Shown: piece after piece, positions 16,820 to 25,274 of the stretch
How positions within the stretch are numbered: position 1 is the stretch's first letter
How the letters are laid out: each line of letters opens with the position of its first letter
The notes under the pieces: model-generated
The model's database searches: none
What the model was told of the DNA's origin: nothing
Seen by the model: the letters and a program-made list of their open reading frames with translations, nothing else
Position numbers and translations under genes: made by a program
Assembly: GCA_035560415.1 (NCBI GenBank)
Contig: DATMZG010000074.1
Coordinates: 1 to 40,962 of the forward strand
Origin: DATMXT01 sp035560415
GTDB taxonomy: Bacteria; Bacillota; Clostridia; Oscillospirales; Feifaniaceae
DNA length: 40,962 bases
Reading direction: 5' to 3'

Positions 16820-19800
16820 TCAAATTTTCGTGATGTCGACGAGCTCGACGTCGTTTTCCGAGATGTCAAGCTCCAGGCAGGAGACGAAGGCCGAAGCTGT
16901 GTCGATGGAGGTGAAGCAGGGGATGGAGCGCTCGACGGCCTTGCGGCGGATTTTGACGCTGTCGAGGGTCGGAATGCGGCCCTTTGCGTCGGTCGAGATG
17001 ACATAGCCGATTTTGCCGCTCTCGAGCAGGGTGAGGATATTCGGCTCGCCCTCTCCGATTTTGCGCACCGCGCTCGTCGGCACCATCTCGGAATTTAAGA
17101 CCTTGGCCGTGCCGCCGGTGGCGTAGAGCTCGAAGCCGAGCTTCGCGAGGCGGTGGGCGAGCGGCACGATCTCCCGCTTATCGCCGTCCTTGACCGTGAT
17201 GAGAACCCCGCAGTCCCGCCGGATTTTGTAGCCGGCGGCGATGACGCCCTTGAGCAGTGCGTGCTTATAGTCGGTCGCAATGCCCAGCACCTCGCCCGTC
17301 GACTTCATCTCGGGGCCGAGCTGGGTGTCAAGCCCCGCGAGCTTGGCGAAGGAGAAGACCGGAACCTTGACGGCGACGTAGGCGCCCTCCGGGTAAAGCC
17401 CGGTGCCGTACCCCATGCCGGCCAGTTTTTCGCCCAGGGCGCAGCGGGTGGCCAGCTCGACCATGGGGACGCCCGTGACCTTGCTGATGTAGGGGACCGT
17501 GCGGCTGGAGCGGGGGTTGACCTCAATGACATAGACCTCGTCGTTGTAGACGACGAACTGGACGTTGACAAGCCCCACGACCTTCAGCGCCTTGGCCAGC
17601 CGCTCGGTATAGTCGGCCATGATGTGCTTGAGCCGGCCCGAGACCGTGCGGGTGGGGTAGGCCGAAATGGAGTCGCCCGAGTGGACGCCGGCCCGCTCGA
17701 CATGCTCCATGATGCCGGGAATTAAAATGTCGGTGCCGTCGCAGATGGCGTCAATCTCAAGCTCCTTGCCCATGAGGTATTTGTCGACCAGGACCGGATG
17801 CTCCTGCACCGTGCGGTTGACGATGCCCATGAACTCGCGCACGTCGGCGTCCTCAAAGGCGATGGCCATGCCCTGGCCGCCCAGCACGTAGGAGGGGCGC
17901 ACGAGCACGGGATAGCCGAGCCCCCGGGCCGCTTCAAGGGCCTCCTCCTCGGTGTAGACCGTGGCGCCGGCCGGCCGCCTGATGCCGCACTCGGCCAGAA
18001 TTTTGTCAAACCGCTCGCGGTCTTCGGCCGCGTCGATCATGTCGGCCGAAGTGCCGAGAATTTCGACCCCCATTGAGGCGAGGTGGCCCGCCAGCTTGAT
18101 GGCGGTCTGGCCGCCGAACTGCACGATGGCCTTTGTGGCGCCCTCGGCCTCGACGATGGCGCGCACGTCCTCAGCTGTCAGGGGCTCGAAGTAGAGCCTG
18201 TCGCTCGTGTCGAAGTCGGTCGAGACGGTCTCGGGGTTGTTGTTGACGATGATGGCCTCATAGCCGCACTCTTTGGCGGCCCAGACGCAGTGGACCGAGC
18301 AGTAGTCAAACTCGATGCCCTGGCCGATGCGAATGGGGCCCGAACCGAAGACCAGCACTTTTTCGCCCGGGATGGGCACGACCTCGCACTCCTCGTCCCA
18401 GGTGGAGTAGAAGTAGGGGGTGTCGGCCTCGAACTCGGCGGCGCAGGTGTCGACCATCTTGTAGGAGGCCCGGCGCTTGACCGGGGGCTTGCAGCCCGAG
18501 AGCTTTTCAATGACGGCGTCGGGGAAGGACATGCGCTTGGCGTCATGATAGAGCTCCTCGGTCAGGGGACCCGTCTGGAGCTGCCGTTCCATATGCACGA
18601 GGTTCTCAAGCTTGTACAAAAACCACTTGTCAATTTTGGTGATTTTGTTGATATAGGCGGGCTCGACGCCCCGGCGAAGGGCCTCGGCCACGACGAAGAT
18701 GCGCTCGTCGTCGCAGCGGGTGAGCCGCTCGACGATGTCGGCGTGGGGGAGGTCGGCGAGGTGGGGGAGCCGCAGCGTGGAGCAGCCGAGCTCGGCCGAG
18801 CGCACCGCTTTCATCATGGCGGCTTCAAAGGAGCTTCCGATGGCCATGACCTCGCCGGTCGCTTTCATCTGGGTGCCGAGCGTCCGGTCGGCGTAGACAA
18901 ACTTGTCAAAGGGCCACTTGGGGAATTTGACGACGACATAGTCGATGGCCGGCTCAAAGCAGGAGTAGGTCTTGCCGGTGACCGAGTTCAAAATCTCGTC
19001 GAGCCGGTATCCCACGGCGATTTTGGAGGCGACTCTCGCAATGGGGTAGCCGGTCGCCTTGGAGGCCAGGGCCGAGGAGCGGGAGAGCCGGGGGTTGACT
19101 TCAATTAACGCGTATTCAAAACTGTCCGGGTGGAGGGCAAACTGGATGTTGCACCCGCCCTCAATGCCGAGGGCCGAGATGATTTTGAGGGCCGAGGTGC
19201 GCAGCATCTCGTACTCCTTGTCGGCCAGGGTCAGGGCGGGGGCTACGACAATGGAGTCGCCGGTGTGGACGCCGACGGGGTCGACGTTTTCCATTGAGCA
19301 GACCGTGATGACCGAGCCCGCCGCGTCCCGCATGACCTCAAACTCGATCTCCTTCCAGCCCGAGATGCACCGCTCGATGAGCACCTGCCCGACGCGGGAG
19401 AGCCGAAGGCCATTTGACGCGATTTCCTCGAGCTCCTCTTTATTTTGCGCGATGCCGCCGCCGGTGCCGCCCAGCGTATAGGCCGGGCGCACGATGACGG
19501 GGTAGCCGATTTCAAGGGCGAGCTTTTTTGCGTCCTCGACCGATTCGACGACGCCCGACGGCACGATGGGCTCGCCGAGCTCAAGCATGGTCTCGCGGAA
19601 GGCCTCGCGGTCCTCGGCTTTTTTAATGGACTCGGGGCTGCACCCTAAGAGCTGTACCCCCATCTCGCCCAGAAAGCCGCACTCGGCGAGCTCCATCGCA
19701 AGGTTGAGGCCGGTCTGGCCGCCCAAGGTGGGCAGGAGGCTGTCCGGCCGCTCAAGGGCGATGATGCGCCTCGCGGTCTCGAGGTTTAAGGGCTCAATGT

Positions 19801-19993
19801 AGATGTGGTCGGCCATGTGGGTGTCGGTCATGATGGTGGCGGGGTTGGAGTTGATGAGGACGACCTCATACCCCTCCTCCGTGAGCGCCTTGCAGGCCTG
19901 CGTGCCCGCGTAGTCGAACTCGGCCGCCTGTCCGATGATGATGGGGCCGCTTCCGATGACCAGCACTTTTTTGATGTCGGTGCGCTTAGGCAT
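16820..19993 (-). CDS. carB: carbamoyl-phosphate synthase large subunit
   Basis: The 1057-residue product has the usual length and order. The first ATP-grasp half begins MPKRTDIKKVLVIGSGPI. The second half has the parallel VLVFGSGPIRIGQG near residue 540. A C-terminal MGS-like allosteric domain with KLGFELYATGGTAKVL follows. It makes carbamoyl phosphate from bicarbonate, ATP and ammonia delivered by CarA. The open frame extends upstream, but that part overlaps carA out of frame; ATG 19993 has GGAGGTG at the right spacing and the family N-terminus. It overlaps the end of carA by 8 nt. The whole frame is intact. Placement in the PyrR-controlled operon suggests this copy serves pyrimidine synthesis. 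Confidence 0.97.
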   Translation of the reverse strand: MPKRTDIKKVLVIGSGPIIIGQAAEFDYAGTQACKALTEEGYEVVLINSNPATIMTDTHMADHIYIEPLNLETARRIIALERPDSLLPTLGGQTGLNLAMELAECGFLGEMGVQLLGCSPESIKKAEDREAFRETMLELGEPIVPSGVVESVEDAKKLALEIGYPVIVRPAYTLGGTGGGIAQNKEELEEIASNGLRLSRVGQVLIERCISGWKEIEFEVMRDAAGSVITVCSMENVDPVGVHTGDSIVVAPALTLADKEYEMLRTSALKIISALGIEGGCNIQFALHPDSFEYALIEVNPRLSRSSALASKATGYPIARVASKIAVGYRLDEILNSVTGKTYSCFEPAIDYVVVKFPKWPFDKFVYADRTLGTQMKATGEVMAIGSSFEAAMMKAVRSAELGCSTLRLPHLADLPHADIVERLTRCDDERIFVVAEALRRGVEPAYINKITKIDKWFLYKLENLVHMERQLQTGPLTEELYHDAKRMSFPDAVIEKLSGCKPPVKRRASYKMVDTCAAEFEADTPYFYSTWDEECEVVPIPGEKVLVFGSGPIRIGQGIEFDYCSVHCVWAAKECGYEAIIVNNNPETVSTDFDTSDRLYFEPLTAEDVRAIVEAEGATKAIVQFGGQTAIKLAGHLASMGVEILGTSADMIDAAEDRERFDKILAECGIRRPAGATVYTEEEALEAARGLGYPVLVRPSYVLGGQGMAIAFEDADVREFMGIVNRTVQEHPVLVDKYLMGKELEIDAICDGTDILIPGIMEHVERAGVHSGDSISAYPTRTVSGRLKHIMADYTERLAKALKVVGLVNVQFVVYNDEVYVIEVNPRSSRTVPYISKVTGVPMVELATRCALGEKLAGMGYGTGLYPEGAYVAVKVPVFSFAKLAGLDTQLGPEMKSTGEVLGIATDYKHALLKGVIAAGYKIRRDCGVLITVKDGDKREIVPLAHRLAKLGFELYATGGTAKVLNSEMVPTSAVRKIGEGEPNILTLLESGKIGYVISTDAKGRIPTLDSVKIRRKAVERSIPCFTSIDTASAFVSCLELDISENDVELVDITKI

Positions 19994-21077
19994 GCCGGGC
20001 ACCTCCTTCCATGAGCTCCATGAATTTTCCGAAGAGATAGGCGTTGTCCTGCGGGCCGGGGCTGGCCTCCGGGTGGAACTGCACCGAGAAGGCCGGGGAC
20101 TTTTTATAGATGAGGCCCTCGACCGAGTTGTCGTGCCGGTTGACATGGCTGATTTCGGCTAACTCCGGGTCGACGGTCTCGGCCTTGACGGCGTAGCCGT
20201 GGTTTTGGCTTGTGATGAAGACCCGGTCGTCGGGGGCGGAGTATACGGGATGGTTGCCGCCGCGGTGGCCAAAGGGCATTTTGGCGGTTGTGAAGCCGCT
20301 TGCCAGCGCCATGAGCTGGTGCCCGAGGCAGATGCCGAAGACCGGCGTGCCGGTCTGCATGACTTTGGCGATTTCGGCGATGACGCCGGGGTTGTCGGCC
20401 GGGTCCCCGGGGCCGTTTGTCAGCATGACGCCGTCAAACCCTTTGACGAGGTCCTCGGCCTTCGTGTTGTAGGGCTTGACGACGACCTCGCAGCCCCATT
20501 TGTTGAGGCACCGCACGATGTTGCGCTTATAGCCGCAGTCGAGCACCGAGACCCGAAAGCGGGGGTTCGGGATGGGGTAGGAGACGTCCTCAGTGACGCT
20601 GACCGCCTCGACCGAGCCCTTGACCGTGAAGGCTTTGAGCCTGCGCATGAGGTCGTCCTCGTCGACCGTGACGCCCGAGACGATGGCCATGTTCAGCCCG
20701 CCGCCCCGGCGCAGCTTGCGGGTCAGGGCCCTCGTGTCGACCCCTTGAATGCCGACGACGCCATACTCTTGCAAGTAGCTGTCAAGCGTGCCTTTGCTGC
20801 GGAAGTTGGAGGGGTTTTCGCAGCACTCCCGCACCACAAAGCCCGAGACCCAGGGCTTGCCGCTCTCGACGTCCTCGTTATTGACGCCGTAGTTGCCGGC
20901 CAGGGGGAAAGTCATGGCCACGACCTGCCCGTAGAAGGAGGGGTCGGTCAGCATCTCCTGGTAGCCTGTCATGCCGGTGTCAAAGCAGGCCTCGCCTATG
21001 GTCACGCCCCTAGCCCCGAGCGGCCGGCCGGGGTAGACCGAACCGTCCGAAAGCAGCAGATAACTCTCTGATTTCAT
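19986..21077 (-). CDS. carA: carbamoyl-phosphate synthase small (glutaminase) subunit
   Basis: This 363-residue protein contains the CarA N-terminal domain (YLLLSDGSVYPGRPLG, then FDTGMTGYQEMLTDPSFYGQ) and a class I glutamine amidotransferase domain. The nucleophile is Cys250 in GICLGHQLMAL, and the His/Glu pair is in SVQFHPEASPGP. The segment LTNGPGDPADNP forms the oxyanion loop region. It hydrolyses glutamine and channels ammonia to CarB. The start overlaps the pyrF stop by 4 nt and the end overlaps carB by 8 nt, so the two subunits should be made together. All expected catalytic residues are visible. Confidence 0.97.
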   Translation of the reverse strand: MKSESYLLLSDGSVYPGRPLGARGVTIGEACFDTGMTGYQEMLTDPSFYGQVVAMTFPLAGNYGVNNEDVESGKPWVSGFVVRECCENPSNFRSKGTLDSYLQEYGVVGIQGVDTRALTRKLRRGGGLNMAIVSGVTVDEDDLMRRLKAFTVKGSVEAVSVTEDVSYPIPNPRFRVSVLDCGYKRNIVRCLNKWGCEVVVKPYNTKAEDLVKGFDGVMLTNGPGDPADNPGVIAEIAKVMQTGTPVFGICLGHQLMALASGFTTAKMPFGHRGGNHPVYSAPDDRVFITSQNHGYAVKAETVDPELAEISHVNRHDNSVEGLIYKKSPAFSVQFHPEASPGPQDNAYLFGKFMELMEGGARHA

Positions 21078-21979
21078 ATTTTGTTCCCCCTTAAGTCATT
21101 TCTCATGCGCAGGGCCTCGCGTCTGGCTGCCGCGGCGTAGTCCTTTTCGGGGGCGCCCTCCTTTTGCCAGGCGGCCATGATGCCGCGCGAGGAGTTGACG
21201 ATGGCGCCGAATCCGTTTTTGTCAAAGGCCGCCTCGACGTCCGCGGCCCCGCCCCCCTGCGCGCCGTAGCCCGGCACGAGGAAGAAGGTCTGCGGCATTG
21301 CGGCTCGCAGCTCCGCGAGTTGCGCGGGGTAAGTCGCGCCGACGACGGCACCGACTTCGCTGTACCCGTATTTGCCGACGCTGCCCGCCCCAAGTGCCAT
21401 GACGAGGTCGGCGACCGCCCGGTAGAGGGGCCGGCCCTCCATTTCTTTATCCTGAAGTTCGCCTGAGGAGGGGTTGCTGGTCTTGACCAGGACGAAAATC
21501 ATTTTGCCCTCTACGAGGAAGGGGGTAAGCCCGTCGCTCCCGAGGTAGGGGTTTACGGTCATGGCGTCGCCGTCGAAGACCGGCAGGCGCTGCCCGAAGA
21601 GCTCGACCGTGCCGATGTGGGCGGCGGCGTAGCACTCGCAGGTGGAGCCGATGTCGCCCCGCTTGACGTCGCCGATGACGTACATGCCCCGGCTCTTGGC
21701 GTAGGCGACGGTGTCGTGGTAGGCTTTGACGCCCTCGTACCGGAACTGCTCGTAGCAGGCCGATTGCAGCTTGACGGCCGGCACAATGTCGCATGTCGCG
21801 TCAATGAGCCCGCGGTTGAAGGCGAGCAGGGCGGCGGCGGCGGCGGCAAAGGGCTCGGGGTTTTTCTCGTGCGCCGCCTCTATAATGTACGGCGGAATGT
21901 AGGACAGCCTCGGGTCAAGCCCCAGCACCGTCGGATTATTTCTCTCAATGATGGCATCTATCAGCTTATCAATCGACAT
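21074..21979 (-). CDS. pyrF: orotidine-5'-phosphate decarboxylase, type 2
   Basis: This 301-residue enzyme converts OMP to UMP. The catalytic motif DVKRGDIGST holds Lys106 with the neighbouring acidic residues. The N-terminal TVLGLDPRLSYIP and the later VPGYGAQGGGAADV and NSSRGIM fit the longer type 2 subfamily, which is about 270-310 residues against about 240 for type 1. It overlaps pyrC by 11 nt and carA by 4 nt. It performs the last step of UMP synthesis, yet comes early in this operon. Nothing in the frame is damaged. Confidence 0.95.
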   Translation of the reverse strand: MSIDKLIDAIIERNNPTVLGLDPRLSYIPPYIIEAAHEKNPEPFAAAAAALLAFNRGLIDATCDIVPAVKLQSACYEQFRYEGVKAYHDTVAYAKSRGMYVIGDVKRGDIGSTCECYAAAHIGTVELFGQRLPVFDGDAMTVNPYLGSDGLTPFLVEGKMIFVLVKTSNPSSGELQDKEMEGRPLYRAVADLVMALGAGSVGKYGYSEVGAVVGATYPAQLAELRAAMPQTFFLVPGYGAQGGGAADVEAAFDKNGFGAIVNSSRGIMAAWQKEGAPEKDYAAAARREALRMRNDLRGNKI

Positions 21980-23159
21980 AGACGACCTCCCCGCTCACAA
22001 CGGTGTATTTGACCCGGCCGCGCACCGTGCGGCCGGCATAGGGCGTGTTTTTGGACTTGCTGTGCAGCTTTTCGGGGTCGACGGTCCACTCCTCGGCGGC
22101 ATTGAAGAGCACGAGGTCGGCCTCGGAGCCGACTTCGAGCGTGCCGCGCGGAAGGCCCAAAAGCCTAGCCGGGGTCGTGCTCATCTTCTCAATGAGTTCG
22201 GGCAGCGTGAGGACGCCCTTTTCCACGAGCTCGGTGATGCCGAGCGCCAGCGAGGTCTCAAGCCCGACGATGCCGTTTGGCGCTTTGTCAAAGGGCTGGG
22301 CCTTCTCCTCTGCGGCGTGGGGCGCGTGGTCGGTGATGATGACGTCGAGGGTGCCGTCTTTGAGCCCCTCAATGACGGCGGCGCGGTCCTCAGTCCCCCG
22401 GAGGGGCGGGTTCATTTTGGCGTTTGTGGAGCCGCGGACGTCGTCTCTTGTCAAGGTGAAGTAATGGGGGGCGGTCTCGGCCGTCACCGGCACGCCGGCC
22501 GCCTTGGCGTCCCGGAGGATGCGCACCGTGTCCTTTGCGCTGACGTGGCAGATGTGGACGGGGCAGCCGGTCTCCTCGGCTAAAGCGATGTCGCGGGCGA
22601 CTAAAATCGCCTCGGACGCGCTGTCGGCGCCCGGCAGCGCCAGCTCCTCGCAGTGGTCGCAGACCAGCATTCCGAGCTTTTTTGCCTCCAGCATCGCGTT
22701 TTTCATGACGGCGGCGTTTTGCACAGGCCTCCCGTCGTCCGAGAGGGCGACGGCGCCCGCCGCCTTCATGGCGGCGTAGCCCGAGGCCTCTTTGCCGCCA
22801 AGGCCCACGGTCACGGCCCCGCAGACCTCGACTTTGACCGTGGCAGGGCGGGTGCGCACGTAGGTCACGACCTCGGCGCTGTCGGTCGCGGGTGCGGTGT
22901 TGGGCATGGCCAGCACCGTTGTGACGCCGCCGGCCGCTGCGGCCAGGGTCCCCGAGGCGATGTCCTCCTTGTGGGTCTGCCCCGGCTCTCGCAGATGGAC
23001 GTGCATGTCGACAAGGCCCGGCGCCGCGCAGAGCCCCGCCGCGTCAATGACGGCGGCGCCCACAGGCGGCTTCGCCGCGAAGCGGCCGTCCTTGATGTAG
23101 ATGTCGCCCCGGCGCATGCCCTCGGTGACCAGCACTGCGTTTTTAATGATTAAGTTCAT
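21969..23159 (-). CDS. pyrC: dihydroorotase, class I
   Basis: This zinc amidohydrolase of 396 residues cyclises carbamoyl aspartate to dihydroorotate. The metal motif VDMHVHLREPG gives His53 and His55. Further signatures are CDHCEE, HICHVSAKD, and DVIITDHAPH with the late catalytic Asp. Length and motifs place it in the class I (Bacillus-type) group rather than the shorter E. coli type. Class I enzymes often work next to aspartate transcarbamoylase, but pyrB is not in this operon. It overlaps pyrR by 4 nt and pyrF by 11 nt. Confidence 0.95.
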   Translation of the reverse strand: MNLIIKNAVLVTEGMRRGDIYIKDGRFAAKPPVGAAVIDAAGLCAAPGLVDMHVHLREPGQTHKEDIASGTLAAAAGGVTTVLAMPNTAPATDSAEVVTYVRTRPATVKVEVCGAVTVGLGGKEASGYAAMKAAGAVALSDDGRPVQNAAVMKNAMLEAKKLGMLVCDHCEELALPGADSASEAILVARDIALAEETGCPVHICHVSAKDTVRILRDAKAAGVPVTAETAPHYFTLTRDDVRGSTNAKMNPPLRGTEDRAAVIEGLKDGTLDVIITDHAPHAAEEKAQPFDKAPNGIVGLETSLALGITELVEKGVLTLPELIEKMSTTPARLLGLPRGTLEVGSEADLVLFNAAEEWTVDPEKLHSKSKNTPYAGRTVRGRVKYTVVSGEVVYVD

Positions 23160-23689
23160 TCGGCACCTCCCACAATTGACACGCCGTCCTCGCCGTCGAG
23201 CTCCGTGAGTGTCACGGCCACCCGCTCATCCCGCGAGGTCGGCAGATTTTTTCCGACATAGTCGGGCTTGATGGGCAGCTCCCTGTGGCCCCTGTCCACC
23301 AGCACCGCGAGCTGTATGAGCTCCGGCCGGCCCTTTGCCATGATGGCGTCTATGGCCGCCCGCACCGTGCGGCCGGTGTGAATGACGTCGTCAATCAGCA
23401 CGACCCTCATCCCGTCCAGCGAGCAGGGCAGCTCGGTGCGGTCGGGCGGGATTTCTCTGCCCGCCAGGTCGTCCCGGAAGGGGGCGGGGTCGAGCAGTCC
23501 GCAGGGGGGCCGCAGCCCCTCGAGTTCGTGGAGCTTGTCGGCGATGCGGGCCGCGACCAGCACGCCCCGCCGCGGAATGCCGAGCAGGCAGAGCTTTGCC
23601 GCGCCCTTGTTGCGCTCGATGATCTCGTAGCTGATTCGCGTCACGGCGCGGCGCAGGGCGCCCTCGTCCATGATGTTGGCCTTTACCAT
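23156..23689 (-). CDS. pyrR: bifunctional pyr operon attenuator / uracil phosphoribosyltransferase
   Basis: This 177-residue protein includes the PRPP-binding loop VVLIDDVIHTGRTVRAAID at about 97-115, plus GIPRRGVLVAARIADKL and AVLVDRGHRELPIKPDYVGKN, which are typical of PyrR. It binds pyr leader RNA when UMP or UTP is abundant and promotes termination; many homologues also have weak uracil phosphoribosyltransferase activity. ATG 23689 is chosen because AAGGAGGG immediately precedes it; the in-frame TTG five codons upstream is part of that site. It is the first gene of the operon and is directly preceded by a PyrR-binding loop and terminator, so it controls itself and all downstream genes. 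Confidence 0.96.
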   Translation of the reverse strand: MVKANIMDEGALRRAVTRISYEIIERNKGAAKLCLLGIPRRGVLVAARIADKLHELEGLRPPCGLLDPAPFRDDLAGREIPPDRTELPCSLDGMRVVLIDDVIHTGRTVRAAIDAIMAKGRPELIQLAVLVDRGHRELPIKPDYVGKNLPTSRDERVAVTLTELDGEDGVSIVGGAE

Positions 23690-23701
23690 ATCGCCCTCCT
23701 T

Positions 23702-23745
23702 CAAAAAGAGAGGCCATCAACCGCACGTTGGTGCGGCTGATGGCC
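23702..23745 (-). terminator. pyr operon attenuator terminator
   Basis: On the minus strand the arms 23745-23731 and 23726-23712 form a 15-bp stem (one G-U pair) with a 4-nt loop, followed by TCTCTTTTTG. It ends directly against the pyrR ribosome-binding site and would stop transcription when PyrR is bound upstream. Confidence 0.9.
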
Positions 23746-23796
23746 GGTGTTATTGACATAAAAAAATAAATGTAGGTTTCCCATATGCATCTTCTC

Positions 23797-23818
23797 CCCT
23801 TGCCGGCCTCTCAGGACC
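23797..23818 (-). promoter_or_regulatory. PyrR-binding loop (pyr attenuator, anti-antiterminator)
   Basis: The minus strand reads GGTCCTGAGAGGCCGGCAAG here. This matches the known PyrR-binding core (A/G-GUCC-N-GAGAGGCU/C-N-AAGG). It lies about 15 nt into the leader RNA and about 50 nt before the terminator stem, the arrangement known from Bacillus pyr leaders. It is the only such site seen in the operon. Confidence 0.9.
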
Positions 23819-23836
23819 AGCTTAAAGGTTTTTTAT

Positions 23837-23866
23837 AGTATATCGCTAAAAGATGGCCATTGTAAA
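23837..23866 (-). promoter_or_regulatory. pyrR: pyr operon promoter
   Basis: The minus strand has TTTACA (23866-23861) and TATACT (23842-23837) with an 18-nt spacer. The start of transcription would be near 23830, giving a leader of about 140 nt before pyrR. Confidence 0.75.
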
Positions 23867-23901
23867 GAGATATTTTGCACAAAATTTCGGCGCATGTCTC
23901 A

Positions 23902-23930
23902 TTGACTTTGCACCCGGACACACCTATAAT
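23902..23930 (+). promoter_or_regulatory. promoter for the GNAT gene
   Basis: TTGACT (23902-23907) and TATAAT (23925-23930) are separated by 17 nt, a near-consensus sigma-A promoter. It is divergent from the pyr promoter and lies about 110 nt upstream of the acetyltransferase start. Confidence 0.8.
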
Positions 23931-24042
23931 TTGTATATACTTGCAGTAAGTTTTTGAAAAAACCGCCTTATTTATGATGTGTAAAAACGTCCTCCTCGCC
24001 GCCGCTTTTGCCCTAAAACGCCTAAAGAAAGAGGGAGATGCC

Positions 24043-24531
24043 ATGAAAATCAGGGAAATGACCCCGGAGGATTGGCCGGAAGTGCGCCGTATTTACAAGG
24101 CCGGAATTGACGCGGGGCTTTCCACTTTCCAGACTGAAGTGCCCTCGTGGGAGGTCTGGAACGCCGGACACAGGGAGCTCTGCCGGCTTGTCGCCGTCAT
24201 TGACGGCAAAGTCGCGGGGTGGGGCGCGCTGAGTCCCACGTCCTCGAGGGCCTGCTATGCCGGCGTCAATGAGGTCAGCCTGTATGTGGCCCCCGAGGCG
24301 AGGGGCCATGGGGTCGGCACGACGCTGCTGCGGGAGCTCATTGACCGGTCGGAGGAGGCCGGGGTCTGGCAGCTCTACGGCTCGGTCTTCGACACCAATG
24401 AGGCGAGTCTTCGCATGTGCGAGAAAGCGGGCTTTCGCCGGGTGGGCACCCGCGAGGCCATCGCCAAAAACAAGGACGGGGTCTGGCAGAACACCGTGAT
24501 TGTCGAGCGCAGAAGTCCGAAAATCTGGTAG
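24043..24531 (+). CDS. GNAT family N-acetyltransferase (phosphinothricin acetyltransferase-like)
   Basis: This single-domain GNAT enzyme has 162 residues. It opens MKIREMTPEDWPEVRRIY, contains VSLYVAPEARGHGVGTTLL as the acetyl-CoA pyrophosphate-binding motif A (Arg/Gly-x-Gly-x-Gly type), and has NEASLRMCEKAGFRRVGTR near the end. The order and wording resemble the Pat/Bar-like subgroup that acetylates amino groups of small molecules. The real substrate cannot be inferred. ATG 24043 has GAGGGAG upstream; the open frame before it includes the leader only. It is monocistronic, with its own promoter and a strong terminator. Confidence 0.85.
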   Translation: MKIREMTPEDWPEVRRIYKAGIDAGLSTFQTEVPSWEVWNAGHRELCRLVAVIDGKVAGWGALSPTSSRACYAGVNEVSLYVAPEARGHGVGTTLLRELIDRSEEAGVWQLYGSVFDTNEASLRMCEKAGFRRVGTREAIAKNKDGVWQNTVIVERRSPKIW

Positions 24532-24577
24532 GCAGTATATCACATTTCGTGCATTACATATAGGTGAAAACATCATC

Positions 24578-24622
24578 GATGCAAATAAAACGGAGGCGTC
24601 ACGCCTCCGTTTTATTTGCATC
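24578..24622. terminator. bidirectional terminator between convergent genes
   Basis: Two perfectly complementary 22-nt arms (about 24578-24599 and 24601-24622) contain a GC-rich core and A-runs and T-runs on both sides. They serve the GNAT gene on the plus strand and the coat gene on the minus strand. Confidence 0.9.
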
Positions 24623-24630
24623 CGACTAAA

Positions 24631-25095
24631 TCAACCGTACATGCCGTTTGTCGACATATAGTCGTAGAGCATTTTGCCGTGCTGCTGCTCTTCTTTCTGG
24701 ATGTGGTTGAGGGTGTTGCGGGTCTCGGGGCAGGTGAACTCGAAAATGCAGGTGTCGTACGAAGAGGACACGTGTTTTTCCATGGCAAGCAGGTCGTTGC
24801 AGAGAAATGCGTCGTCCTTTTGCTCCTGCGCGGTGCAGGTGCTCTTTTCAAAAGTGGGGGGGGACTGCTGACTGCTGCCGCTGCCGCCGGAACCTGCGGT
24901 GGACGCAGTGGCGCCGGTCTCGATTTTTCCGAGGGTCTCAAAGTGTCCGCGCTCGACCTGGCCGATCTGCATGAACAGATTTTTGAGCTGGCCGTCGTTG
25001 GCCTCGGAAGAATATTTGGCGTATTTTTCAATACACAGTTTTTCCTGATTTTTCAGGTCTTTTAAAAGGGTGGTTTCTTTCTGGGTAAGACTCAA
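24631..25095 (-). CDS. CotF-type spore coat protein
   Basis: This 154-residue protein resembles clostridial CotF/ferritin-like coat proteins. It has two helical halves, the first with NQEKLCIEKYAKYSSEA and the second with LLAMEKHVSSSYDTCIFEF, ending in HIQKEEQQHGKMLYDYM. A Gly/Ser/Ala-rich linker at about residues 63-80 separates them. The C-terminal tail has the frequent Tyr-Met-Gly pattern. It probably assembles in the spore coat or exosporium; the helical halves may also retain ferritin-like packing. The TTG start at 25095 is taken because GAGGTG lies 6-7 nt upstream and an overlapping ATG is out of frame. Its presence argues that the organism sporulates or descends from a sporulating ancestor. 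Confidence 0.8.
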   Translation of the reverse strand: MSLTQKETTLLKDLKNQEKLCIEKYAKYSSEANDGQLKNLFMQIGQVERGHFETLGKIETGATASTAGSGGSGSSQQSPPTFEKSTCTAQEQKDDAFLCNDLLAMEKHVSSSYDTCIFEFTCPETRNTLNHIQKEEQQHGKMLYDYMSTNGMYG

Positions 25096-25216
25096 TCATA
25101 TCACCTCGGCCTTAGTATTCCTGCCGCAAAAATCATTATTCACCCGTGCGAAAGCGCGGGGCTGGATTTATTTGGGAAAAGGCAGAAATTGGCGAGGTGT
25201 TTCGACAATTTTGTTG

Positions 25217-25245
25217 TTTACAAAATGTGTACAATGGTGTATGAT
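25217..25245 (+). promoter_or_regulatory. dinB: promoter for dinB
   Basis: TTTACA (25217-25222) and TATGAT (25240-25245) are separated by 17 nt. The predicted start of transcription falls in the LexA box just downstream. The leader to the dinB ATG is about 150 nt. Confidence 0.75.
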
Positions 25246-25251
25246 GAGAAA

Positions 25252-25265
25252 AGAACAAATGTTCT
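25252..25265. promoter_or_regulatory. LexA (SOS) operator
   Basis: The palindrome AGAACAAATGTTCT contains GAAC-N4-GTTC, the LexA/DinR box of Gram-positive bacteria. It begins 6 nt after the -10 element, so bound LexA would block transcription of the Y-family polymerase gene until DNA damage. Confidence 0.88.
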
Positions 25266-25274
25266 AAAAAATCG

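Noticed and set aside
18083..19108. 341-codon open frame on the plus strand opposite carB
   Set aside because: It is a frame shadow of a high-GC gene. carB is intact on the other strand, and this frame has no ribosome-binding site or recognisable domain.
25096..25216. Forespore or mother-cell sigma promoter before the coat gene
   Set aside because: A GAATA / AATACTA pair exists on the minus strand but matches the sporulation consensus only loosely, so no site is called.
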